A DNA stretch of 18,292 nucleotides from Alloprevotella tannerae. GTDB taxonomy: Bacteria; Bacteroidota; Bacteroidia; Bacteroidales; Bacteroidaceae. The notes beneath the pieces were generated by a model. That model was not told where the DNA came from. It made no database searches and was given only the letters and a program-made list of their open reading frames with translations. Shown here piece by piece: positions 7,156 to 14,432 of this stretch (positions are counted from its first letter, which is position 1; the number at the start of each line of letters is the position of its first letter). The position numbers and the translations under genes were made by a program. The stretch lies in contig JABZGR010000037.1 in assembly GCA_015259125.1 (NCBI GenBank), forward strand, positions 1 to 18,292. Reading direction: 5' to 3'.

Positions 7156-7592
7156 GAGTCTTCATAATCCTACTCTTGTTGCTTATAATAAGTCATTCTA
7201 TTAAGGCGCAACAACCGTTTAAAGGAAAGTTTTATAGCAAATCAAATCACATTACTTTGCTTTTAGATCTTTATGAGAGCTCTATAGAAGTGCCTGAATA
7301 TAGCTTCCTCGGGAAAATGAATGGCTATATGAAAGGCGACTCAAGCAGTGATCTATACGGTGTTTGGTTAATTGTTACACACAAAGTTCAAGCAAACAAG
7401 GCAACCCTACGCTTTGTCAATGATATTGGGGCAGATACTCAAGAAGTTGAATTTACAATTAACTCAGACGGCACCTATAGCTACAAAGCTCTAGGAAAGA
7501 ATTTCATAAAAAAGGCTATTGGAAGGCGCTTAGAGAGTATTCCAGCTCTATTAAAATTTGAATTAATAGGAGATTCAACTTCAAAGCCCTAA
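7152..7592 (+). CDS. Small secreted protein of unknown function
   Basis: The 146-residue product has a typical signal peptide (MRVFIILLLLLIISHSIKA, cleavage near residue 19) and no further hydrophobic segment, so it is periplasmic or exported. The mature part looks all-beta, with repeated short strands (FKGKFYSKSN, GYMKGDSSSDLYGVWLIV, KATLRFVNDIGADTQEVEFTIN) and ends in a basic KKAIGRRL stretch. I do not recognise a named family, although similar conserved secreted proteins occur in Bacteroidales. It starts within the stop of the FHA gene (ATGA), so it is the third gene of a translationally coupled trio with the HU-CCDC81-SPOR tether. This suggests a function in the envelope side of the same process. 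Confidence 0.82.
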   Translation: MRVFIILLLLLIISHSIKAQQPFKGKFYSKSNHITLLLDLYESSIEVPEYSFLGKMNGYMKGDSSSDLYGVWLIVTHKVQANKATLRFVNDIGADTQEVEFTINSDGTYSYKALGKNFIKKAIGRRLESIPALLKFELIGDSTSKP

Positions 7593-7652
7593 ATGTCGGC
7601 TCTCCATCTCTAATATTGCTGTCAAAGGGCGTGATTCCTAATAATAAATTAC

Positions 7653-7660
7653 TACCTTTG
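7653..7660 (+). promoter_or_regulatory. Promoter -7 element of fabD
   Basis: TACCTTTG matches TAnnTTTG exactly. I see no good -33 element at the expected spacing. The start would be near 7665, giving a leader of about 65 bases to the fabD ATG at 7732. Confidence 0.55.
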
Positions 7661-7731
7661 CAAGCGATTTTGTACGGACCTACTTTTATAATTTGGTCTA
7701 CAACAATCCTATACAAAATAACTTATTCGAT

Positions 7732-8634
7732 ATGAAGGCATTTATATTTCCGGGACAAGGAGCACAATTTGTTGGTATGGGTAAACCTCTTTATGAACGT
7801 CACCCAGTAGCTAAGCAATTCTTTGAAAAGGCCAATGAAATTCTTGGTTTCCGTATAACTGACGTAATGTTTGATGGGTCAGATGAGGAATTGAAACAAA
7901 CGAAAGTTACTCAGCCTGCTGTCTTTTTACATAGCGTCATTAAAGCGCTTTGTTTAGGTGAGCAATTTAATCCGAATCTAGTAGCTGGTCATTCTTTAGG
8001 CGAATTTTCAGCTTTAGTTGCTGCTCGCTGCTTGAGTTTTGAGGATGGATTAAAATTAGTTGCTGCTCGCGCAAGGGCAATGCAAAAAGCTTGTGAAACT
8101 GCTCCTGGAACAATGGCCGCAATCATTGCTTTACCCGATGAAAAAGTAGAAGCTGTCTGTACTGAAGTAAGCAATGATGGACACATTGTAGTTCCGGCCA
8201 ACTATAATTGTCCTGGACAATTAGTTATTTCAGGTCATCTTCAAGCAATAGAAGAAGCCTGCCAAAAACTAAAAGAAGCGGGTGCAAAACGCGCATTAAT
8301 CCTACCTGTAGGTGGAGCTTTCCATAGCCCATTGATGCAGCCTGCACAAGAGGAATTAGAAGCTGCCATTGCTACAACAGAGTTTAAGAAGCCTATTTGC
8401 CCCGTTTATCAGAATGTAGACGGAAAAGCACATACAAATCCTGAAGAAATTAAGAATAACCTCATTCAGCAACTCACCCATAGTGTATTATGGACGAAAG
8501 AAGTTCAAAACATGATTACTGATGGATGTAAAGACTTCACAGAATGTGGCCCGGGTAAAGCTCTTCAAGGTATGATTTACAAAATTGCTCAAGCTCAGGG
8601 AACCGAAGTACAAATACAAGGCGTAGAAGAATAA
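7732..8634 (+). CDS. fabD: Malonyl-CoA:acyl carrier protein transacylase FabD
   Basis: The 300-residue cytoplasmic enzyme moves malonyl groups from CoA to acyl carrier protein, supplying two-carbon units for fatty acid synthesis. All family marks are present: the opening MKAFIFPGQGAQFVGMG, the nucleophile serine S88 in GHSLGE, the substrate-binding arginine R113 in AARARAMQ, and the catalytic histidine H198 in GAFHSPLM. The length is the family norm. The frame can be extended upstream to a TTG at 7693, but the PGQGAQ motif must be close to the N-terminus, so the ATG at 7732 is the start. It stands as a single gene between its own promoter and a terminator, away from other fatty acid genes within this window. 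Confidence 0.97.
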   Translation: MKAFIFPGQGAQFVGMGKPLYERHPVAKQFFEKANEILGFRITDVMFDGSDEELKQTKVTQPAVFLHSVIKALCLGEQFNPNLVAGHSLGEFSALVAARCLSFEDGLKLVAARARAMQKACETAPGTMAAIIALPDEKVEAVCTEVSNDGHIVVPANYNCPGQLVISGHLQAIEEACQKLKEAGAKRALILPVGGAFHSPLMQPAQEELEAAIATTEFKKPICPVYQNVDGKAHTNPEEIKNNLIQQLTHSVLWTKEVQNMITDGCKDFTECGPGKALQGMIYKIAQAQGTEVQIQGVEE

Positions 8635-8655
8635 GATTACGCCTTACAATTAGCA

Positions 8656-8710
8656 AGACCTTGCCTATCTATCCTTAAGGAAACAGATGGACAAGGTCTA
8701 TTCTTTTTTA
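8656..8710 (+). terminator. Terminator downstream of fabD
   Basis: Arms AGACCTTG (8656-8663) and CAAGGTCT (8692-8699) close a longer structure that includes the palindrome CCTTAAGG in its apex. A T-rich tract (TTCTTTTTTA, 8701-8710) follows. The loop is larger than in a minimal terminator, but the second arm meets the T tract directly. Confidence 0.75.
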
Positions 8711-8719
8711 CTATAACAC

Positions 8720-10429
8720 ATGAATTACAGACTTCTGCTTATAGCACTGTCATTTTTTTCTTTGACTACGATGGCACAAATCAACATTTATCAAGTATTG
8801 CCAAGACTTTATGGCAATACGCGCAATAATAACATTAACAATGGCACGTTAGCTGAAAACGGCTGCGGAAAATTTGTAGACTTCACCTCGTCTCGCTTAA
8901 AAAAACTACAGCAAAATGGCTATACACACATTTGGTATACGGGTCTTATTGCGCATGCTACACAAACAGTTTATCAAAATTTACCACAAGATAACCCCGA
9001 AGTGGTAAAAGGGAAAGCAGGTTCTCCATACGCTATCAAGGATTATTACGATGTCGATCCGGATTTGGCCACCATTACTCAAAACAGGATGCAGGAATTT
9101 GAAGCGCTAGTTGAACGCACGCATAAGGCTGGTCTGAAAATGTTGATTGATTTTGTGCCCAATCACGTTTCTCGCCAGTATCATTCCATAGCGCGCCCTA
9201 AAGGAACAAGCGATCTAGGTCAAAATGATGATATAACCAAAGCTTTCGATTCTACTAATAACTTTTACTATTGCCCTAATGAGCCGCTTAAGCTTAATAA
9301 TATTTTAGGACACGAAGGTTCTTACAAAGAAAGTCCTGCAAAGGCCACAGGAAATGACCGATTTGATGCAGAGCCGAATAAAAATGATTGGTACGAAACC
9401 ATCAAGCTCAACTATGGTGTCAACTATTTCGACAATCGCTCCAAGCATTTTGACCCCATTCCCGATACATGGGTGAAAATGACAGACATCCTACGCTATT
9501 GGGCTCAAAAAGGAGTAGATGGTTTCCGATGCGATATGGCAGAAATGGTACCCGTAGAATTTTGGAACTATGCTTTATCTCGCTTAAAAGCAGATTATCC
9601 TCACCTTATCTTCATTGCTGAAGTATATAACCCGGCTGAATACAGGAACTACTTACATCAGGGCAAATTCGACTATCTATATGACAAGGTTGGCTTGTAT
9701 GATACGCTACGCTCTGTAGTTTGCGGTCAGAGTTCGGCATCTGCTATTACCTCTTGCTGGCAAGCGATTGACGACATACGTCCGCATATGCTTAATTTCC
9801 TCGAAAACCATGACGAACAACGCATTGCGTCTGACTTCTTTGCAACTAATCCGTTTAAAGCTCTCCCTGCTTTAGTAGTTAGTACTTGTTTAGGCAACAA
9901 CCCCTTTATGGTTTATGCCGGTCAAGAATTAGGCGAGCGTGGAATGGACGACGAAGGTTTTAGCGGGTGTGATGGACGAACAACAATTTTTGATTATTGG
10001 ACCGCCTCATCTTATTTGAAGCTCCTTAAAGGCAAAGCCTCGTACACGTCAAACGAGAAAAAGCTAAGCGATTACTACACAAAGTTGCTACAGATTCGCA
10101 GGGATACACCTGCTATTTCTCAAGGTAAGATGTTTGACTTGATGTATGTCAACAATACTCGTACAAACAATTTCAACCCTGATAAACAATATGCTTTCCT
10201 ACGATCGGATGGAAAACACCACATACTAATTGTAGCCAATTTTGACGCAACCCCCACACAGGTTGGTGTTTGCATACCGGCACACGCTTTTGACTACCTA
10301 TCACTAAAGGCTGGTAAGCGCAAAGCAAAAGACTTGCTGACGGGCGAAAAATGCATGTTAGATTTACAACAAGATAAGATTGTATCATTATCACTTCCCG
10401 CCTATGGTGCTACCCTATTAAGTTTTTGA
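8720..10429 (+). CDS. Secreted GH13 alpha-amylase family protein
   Basis: The 569-residue protein starts with a signal peptide (MNYRLLLIALSFFSLTTMAQ), so it is exported. There is no lipobox. The glycoside hydrolase family 13 catalytic barrel shows the four conserved regions: DFVPNH (144-149), GFRCDMA (268-274) with nucleophile D272, the general acid E301 in FIAEVY, and ENHDEQR (362-368) with D365. The C-terminal part after about residue 490 has the beta-sandwich look of GH13 domain C. It should cleave alpha-1,4-glucans or related maltodextrins in the periplasm; exact specificity cannot be read. No SusC/SusD pair or regulator lies beside it, so it is not part of a recognisable polysaccharide utilisation locus here. 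It is flanked by a terminator on each side, so it is probably a single-gene unit. Confidence 0.93.
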   Translation: MNYRLLLIALSFFSLTTMAQINIYQVLPRLYGNTRNNNINNGTLAENGCGKFVDFTSSRLKKLQQNGYTHIWYTGLIAHATQTVYQNLPQDNPEVVKGKAGSPYAIKDYYDVDPDLATITQNRMQEFEALVERTHKAGLKMLIDFVPNHVSRQYHSIARPKGTSDLGQNDDITKAFDSTNNFYYCPNEPLKLNNILGHEGSYKESPAKATGNDRFDAEPNKNDWYETIKLNYGVNYFDNRSKHFDPIPDTWVKMTDILRYWAQKGVDGFRCDMAEMVPVEFWNYALSRLKADYPHLIFIAEVYNPAEYRNYLHQGKFDYLYDKVGLYDTLRSVVCGQSSASAITSCWQAIDDIRPHMLNFLENHDEQRIASDFFATNPFKALPALVVSTCLGNNPFMVYAGQELGERGMDDEGFSGCDGRTTIFDYWTASSYLKLLKGKASYTSNEKKLSDYYTKLLQIRRDTPAISQGKMFDLMYVNNTRTNNFNPDKQYAFLRSDGKHHILIVANFDATPTQVGVCIPAHAFDYLSLKAGKRKAKDLLTGEKCMLDLQQDKIVSLSLPAYGATLLSF

Positions 10430-10457
10430 TCCTTCATCCGAGCATTATTTTTTTTGT

Positions 10458-10500
10458 AGTTTCCGGAAAAGTCTCAATGATACTTATCCGGAAACTTTTT
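10458..10500 (+). terminator. Terminator downstream of the alpha-amylase gene
   Basis: Perfect 10-base arms AGTTTCCGGA (10458-10467) and TCCGGAAACT (10487-10496), with further pairing AAGT/ACTT inside, are followed by a T run (10496-10500). The eight T before the left arm complement A-rich reading on the other strand, so it could work in both directions. Confidence 0.88.
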
Positions 10501-10703
10501 ATTGTTCAGGTGCCAAACAACTCGCTTTAAAAGTCTATAATAATCCGAATCTATCATCCTATTTCTCAACACTTAATATATCGATCATATAACCAGAAAA
10601 ACACATCCAATTTATTATAACATTAAAGCGGCTATATCTTCACAGACATCTTATTTTGATAGACCAAGACTCATAGTTCCAGTATGAAAAACGGAGACTG
10701 TTT

Positions 10704-10789
10704 TTGTTTGCTGGCACCAAACTATCGTTTGCTGGAGCCAAATTACTGTTTGCTGACATCAAACGATAGTTTGGTGCCAGCAAACAATA
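10704..10789. repeat. Four tandem 21-base palindromic units forming a large inverted repeat
   Basis: Four contiguous 21-base units (10706-10726, 10727-10747, 10748-10768, 10769-10789) each consist of a 17-base imperfect palindrome plus a 4-base spacer. The cores are GTTTGCTGGCACCAAAC, GTTTGCTGGAGCCAAAT, GTTTGCTGACATCAAAC and GTTTGGTGCCAGCAAAC. The fourth core is the exact reverse complement of the first. As a result 10704-10731 and 10760-10787 form perfect 28-base inverted arms around a 28-base centre. There is no T run after the structure, so it is not an obvious terminator, and there are no unique spacers, so it is not a CRISPR array. It could be a dispersed palindromic repeat or an array of sites for a dimeric DNA-binding protein. 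Confidence 0.85.
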
Positions 10790-11270
10790 AAACTCCCTCA
10801 ACAAATAGTTACCAATTACTCTCAAAAGCTCCCAAAACTCATTGAAGACATTAAGATTCTATTTATCCTCCTTCTTTAAGTTAGATTTCAATACATAACA
10901 TTTCCTTTATCTTTGGCCATCTTGGTACACGGTTGTAAAAATACTTTGTAAAATTCCCTTTTTTCTTGTCTTTTTGAGGTGAATTTCGATTTCAAGTTTT
11001 ACTATAAAAGAAGTGCATAAATATTTATATCAGAGTATTTTTCATGATCTAAGATAATCCATTAATATACCAAAAGTAAACTATATATTATTCGTATATT
11101 TGACATAAAAATCATATCACAATTGGCTCAATAAACTAGTTTCCAATCTGATAACAAAGAACAGAAACTGAGAAACAAACATATACCACATTTTATTTCC
11201 TTTCTAAAGCACTATATATCAATTCATCACGCGAAATAACGCATTATATCGATGAAAAAAGTCAAAGATA
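10790..11270. other. Gene-free AT-rich stretch
   Basis: I find no credible coding frame here. One isolated -7-like element, TATATTTG (11095-11102), has no -33 partner and no gene behind it. Otherwise the region is AT-rich spacer leading to the tRNA promoter. Confidence 0.45.
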
Positions 11271-11301
11271 TTTGCTATATCAAGAATATGTGTTACTTTT
11301 G
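11271..11301 (+). promoter_or_regulatory. Promoter of tRNA-Asp
   Basis: TTTG (11271-11274) and TACTTTTG (11294-11301) match the -33 and -7 elements with 19 bases between them. The start would be near 11306, about 20 bases before the mature tRNA 5' end. Confidence 0.75.
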
Positions 11302-11326
11302 CACTCGCATTCACAACAAGTGAATT

Positions 11327-11400
11327 GGTGCGTTAGTTCAGCCGGTTAGAATGCCTGCCTGTCACGCAGGAGGTCACGGGTTCGAGTCCCGTACGCACCG
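11327..11400 (+). tRNA. tRNA-Asp (anticodon GUC)
   Basis: A complete 74-base cloverleaf. The acceptor arms GGTGCGT (11327-11333) and ACGCACC (11393-11399) pair fully, with G as discriminator base at 11400. The anticodon stem CCTGC/GCAGG (11354-11358, 11366-11370) holds loop CTGTCAC with anticodon GTC at 11361-11363. The T-arm shows GGTTCGAGTCC with stem pairing around TTCGAGT. CCA is not encoded and must be added after transcription. It reads both aspartate codons. It has its own promoter and terminator, so it is a single tRNA unit. Confidence 0.97.
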
Positions 11401-11402
11401 CG

Positions 11403-11443
11403 ATAGTCCCGCAAACCTTTCGTTTACGGGACTATTGTTATTT
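11403..11443 (+). terminator. Terminator of tRNA-Asp
   Basis: Arms ATAGTCCCG (11403-11411) and CGGGACTAT (11427-11435), with inner AAAC/GTTT pairing, are followed by the T-rich tract TGTTATTTT. It begins three bases after the mature tRNA end and separates the tRNA from the U32 gene. Confidence 0.88.
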
Positions 11444-11488
11444 TAGCCCACTTTGTCAACCATCAAACGATTCAAGACAAGAACAATA

Positions 11489-13291
11489 ATGAGAGCAATC
11501 GAATTACTCAGTCCTGCGAAAAATGCAGCCATAGGCATAGAGGCCATCAAGCATGGGGCAGATGCCGTCTACATCGGTCCTCCTTCTTTTGGGGCTCGTG
11601 CTGCTGCAGGCAATTCGATAGCCGACATCGCTCGCCTTTGCGACTATGCGCATTTATTCAACGCCAAAGTTTACGTCACCCTAAATACAATCATCTATGA
11701 TGATGAATTGGTTGAAGTAGAAAAATTGATTCACGCCCTCTACGCAGCACGCGTTGATGCACTCATCATTCAGGATTTAGGCATCTTACGTATGCAGATT
11801 CCACCCATTGCATTGCACGCTTCGACACAAATGGACATAACAAGTGTGGAGAAAGCTCGCTTCTTAGCTGGTGTCGGTTTGTCACAATTAGTTCTGGCAC
11901 GTGAGTTATCACTCGAAACTATTCGCAAAATCTACGCGCAGGTAGATGCCCCGCTCGAAGCATTCGTACATGGTGCACTCTGCGTCAGTTATTCGGGACG
12001 CTGTTATGCATCACAAGCCTGCTTTAACCGATCTGCCAATAGGGGGAAGTGTGCTCAACTTTGTCGTTTTGCATTCGATCTCCTGACCGATAAAGGGCAA
12101 GTGCTGGAAAAGCAAAAACATCTACTCAGCATGAAGGACCTCAACCGCAGTCAATCTATCGAAGATATGATCGAAGCTGGCATCTCTTCTTTCAAAATAG
12201 AAGGACGATTGAAAGATATGGATTATGTCAAAAATGTAACGGCTTACTATCGATGCCAAATTGATGACGTCATTCGTAAAAATAAGGATCGGTATTGCCG
12301 TTCTTCGTTTGGAGACACGACACTTTCATTTGAACCGGCTGTAGAGAGGAGCTTTAATCGCAGTTTCACGAACTACTTCTTATATAAACGAGAAAACGTG
12401 GCCAACATTATCTCACCTAAATCTATGGGAGCGTATATTGGTACTGTAGAACAAGTAAGTAATAGCCACATAAGCCTTAAGACGGATACAGAAATACAGC
12501 CGGGAGACGGACTTTGCTTCGTCAATGCGCAAAAAGCGTTAGAGGGGTTTCGCGTTAATCGCGTTAATGATCGACTCATATTCCCAACCTCTATACCGAA
12601 AATTGCAAGAGGAACAAAAGTTTATAGGAATTTAGACTATACTTTTGTGCGCACACTTGAAAAGCCTACAGGCGAAAGAAAAATTGCACTTAACCTTACG
12701 TTTCAACCATCAGAAGAGGGCTTCATCCTATCGGCTGAAGATGCTATCACAAGCGTGAAAATGACTCTGATTTACGCGAAAGAGGCTGCCAAGCAGTCGC
12801 AGGAAAACAATATTCTCCGACAATTATCAAAACTTGGCGGGACGCCCTTTTATGTCGAGAAAGCTTCCATAGACGGAAATTGGTTCATTCCTTCTTCACA
12901 ATTGGCTGAATGGCGTCGTCAACTTATAGAAAAATTGATGAAAGCTCATCTGGACGACTATCAAACACCACCCAGAGGCATAGAAAATCAGCAATTGTGC
13001 TATCCCAAACAACATCTTGATTTTACAGCAAACATTGCCAATCGTCTAGCAAAAGCTTTCTATACTTCACACGGCGTAACAACGACAGACGATGCCTTTG
13101 AAGTGAAGCAGCCGCAACAGGCTGTATTGATGACTTGCAAACATTGCATTCGTTATACTTTGCATCAATGCCTTAAAGACAAACACGTCAATAGAGACAA
13201 TTGGTTATTGCGATCAAGCGATGGAAGGATGTTCCCCCTCGTCTTTGATTGTAAACATTGCGAAATGCAGGTATTATCTCCTAAAAATTAG
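11489..13291 (+). CDS. U32 family protein (peptidase U32 / RNA hydroxylation type)
   Basis: The 600-residue product opens with MRAIELLSPAKN and carries the U32 signature EAFVHGALCVSYSGRCYAS (158-175). Cysteines C165, C172, C188 and C192 (with C178 nearby) are placed like the iron-sulfur ligands of E. coli RlhA and TrhP. Although named peptidases, those relatives install 5-hydroxycytidine in 23S rRNA or hydroxyuridine in tRNA, so RNA hydroxylation is the most likely role. After residue 300 comes the longer C-terminal part seen in the long U32 proteins, ending with a second cysteine cluster (CKHCIRYTLHQC and CKHCEM) that looks like a zinc or iron-sulfur site. The ATG at 11489 is chosen over a TTG at 11453 because LLSPA is near-N-terminal in the family. 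The next gene follows after 3 bases. Confidence 0.9.
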   Translation: MRAIELLSPAKNAAIGIEAIKHGADAVYIGPPSFGARAAAGNSIADIARLCDYAHLFNAKVYVTLNTIIYDDELVEVEKLIHALYAARVDALIIQDLGILRMQIPPIALHASTQMDITSVEKARFLAGVGLSQLVLARELSLETIRKIYAQVDAPLEAFVHGALCVSYSGRCYASQACFNRSANRGKCAQLCRFAFDLLTDKGQVLEKQKHLLSMKDLNRSQSIEDMIEAGISSFKIEGRLKDMDYVKNVTAYYRCQIDDVIRKNKDRYCRSSFGDTTLSFEPAVERSFNRSFTNYFLYKRENVANIISPKSMGAYIGTVEQVSNSHISLKTDTEIQPGDGLCFVNAQKALEGFRVNRVNDRLIFPTSIPKIARGTKVYRNLDYTFVRTLEKPTGERKIALNLTFQPSEEGFILSAEDAITSVKMTLIYAKEAAKQSQENNILRQLSKLGGTPFYVEKASIDGNWFIPSSQLAEWRRQLIEKLMKAHLDDYQTPPRGIENQQLCYPKQHLDFTANIANRLAKAFYTSHGVTTTDDAFEVKQPQQAVLMTCKHCIRYTLHQCLKDKHVNRDNWLLRSSDGRMFPLVFDCKHCEMQVLSPKN

Positions 13292-13294
13292 ACA

Positions 13295-14377
13295 ATGAAG
13301 AAGCTCATCACATTATTTATTCCTCTCTTGCTGCTTTATTCTTGCTACTATTCGCATCCAAATCAAGTGGGACATTGGGTCCCGGCTGATCAAAAAAGCA
13401 TTGATTCGGTCACATTTCGCATTTCACATCATTACTGGAAAGGGTTTATTGCCAATGCTACAGACTCCTTCCACCTAATGAGGACGCTTCCACCTAAAAT
13501 GCAAGAGGCTGTCGGCGATTTTGGTTATTCTATTAATCCAAATGAAGAGACTGACACGATAAGTCTACATAAAGGAGATCAACTGATTGTTTTAGATATT
13601 TCAAAATCTACTCAAGCAGATACAGATAGTATTCTAATCAAAGTGGCGCGCGACCAATTTACACAAGGCTGGATAAGTGAACAGACTTTTCTCAATAAGA
13701 CTGTACCAAATGATCCGATTTCAAGATTCATTCACTTCTTCAGCTACACACGCTCTTTAATCTTATTTCCACTGTTAGGGCTAAGTCTTTTAGTATTAGT
13801 GGTCTTATTATGCCTTAAGCAAAACAAACTGGAAGGAAAAGCAGAGGAGAATAGATGGAAATATACTATAAGGCGACATAAAGAAGCGCTTGTAGGCATC
13901 TCGTTTATTCCAGCCTACAGCCTATATGCTTTACTTTTGTGCTTTATTGTTGCCATATCTTCAGCTTTATATGGGGGCATACAACACTTTGTTCCGGATA
14001 CTTGGATTGAGTTTTATTTTCACCCAACAATCAATCCTTTAAGTTCAGACCTACCCCCTATTATGCAGCTATTCTTAGGATCAGTATGGCTACTTCTCAT
14101 TTTTGGGATTGCAGTAATAATAGACCTCTCAAAAATAGATGATGGACAATACATTATAAAACATCTTGCGAGCTTAATCTTCAGTGCTATACTTATTTAC
14201 TTTGGATTAACAGAGATTCTTCCCTTTTATATAGGGCACATCATCCTTATTTTGATTTTTGGAATCAGACTGAAAAGCTACTTCAGACGCCGCACGAAGC
14301 AATTCATTTGCGGCAATTGTGGACAAGTCTTAGAAAAATTGGGAACTTGTCCGAATTGTGGCGCTATAAACGACTGA
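13295..14377 (+). CDS. Multi-spanning membrane lipoprotein with C-terminal zinc ribbon, unknown function
   Basis: The 360-residue product has a lipoprotein-like signal with lipobox LYSC (C17). A periplasmic region (about 18-150) includes an SH3-like strand pattern near GDQLIVLDISK and GWISEQTFL. Then come about five membrane segments (roughly 152-174, 199-227, 256-278, 288-307 and 310-326). The extreme C-terminus is a zinc ribbon, ICGNCGQVLEKLGTCPNCGA, with C339, C342, C352 and C355. With an odd number of spans after a periplasmic N-terminus, the zinc ribbon would face the cytoplasm. I do not recognise a named family. It starts 3 bases after the U32 gene, so the two are probably co-transcribed. 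The pairing with an RNA-modifying enzyme is not explained. The lipoprotein call could be wrong if the N-terminus is instead a plain first membrane helix. Confidence 0.8.
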   Translation: MKKLITLFIPLLLLYSCYYSHPNQVGHWVPADQKSIDSVTFRISHHYWKGFIANATDSFHLMRTLPPKMQEAVGDFGYSINPNEETDTISLHKGDQLIVLDISKSTQADTDSILIKVARDQFTQGWISEQTFLNKTVPNDPISRFIHFFSYTRSLILFPLLGLSLLVLVVLLCLKQNKLEGKAEENRWKYTIRRHKEALVGISFIPAYSLYALLLCFIVAISSALYGGIQHFVPDTWIEFYFHPTINPLSSDLPPIMQLFLGSVWLLLIFGIAVIIDLSKIDDGQYIIKHLASLIFSAILIYFGLTEILPFYIGHIILILIFGIRLKSYFRRRTKQFICGNCGQVLEKLGTCPNCGAIND

Positions 14378-14395
14378 CAAATCCCAAAATCTCTT

Positions 14396-14403
14396 TAACT
14401 TTG
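14396..14403 (+). promoter_or_regulatory. Promoter -7 element of the porin gene
   Basis: TAACTTTG matches TAnnTTTG. A convincing -33 element is not visible. The start would be near 14408, about 25 bases before the ATG at 14433. Confidence 0.55.
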
Positions 14404-14432
14404 CCATCATCAATGCACATTGGTTTGCTTTT

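Noticed and set aside
7693..7731. TTG start extending FabD by thirteen codons
   Set aside because: FabD proteins begin just before the PGQGAQ motif; the ATG at 7732 gives the expected start.
8720..10429. Polysaccharide utilisation locus around the amylase
   Set aside because: No SusC/SusD-like pair, no regulator and no other carbohydrate enzyme is adjacent; the gene sits between two terminators.
10704..10789. Possible CRISPR array
   Set aside because: The units are contiguous with no unique spacers, only 21 bases long, and there are no cas genes.
10640..10825. Minus-strand 61-codon open frame over the palindromic repeat
   Set aside because: Its heptad-like protein pattern is produced by the 21-base DNA repeat itself. 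It has no recognisable family, no promoter and no conserved flanks.
11453..11488. TTG start extending the U32 protein by twelve codons
   Set aside because: The added residues do not resemble the family, whose conserved LLSPA motif is close to the N-terminus.
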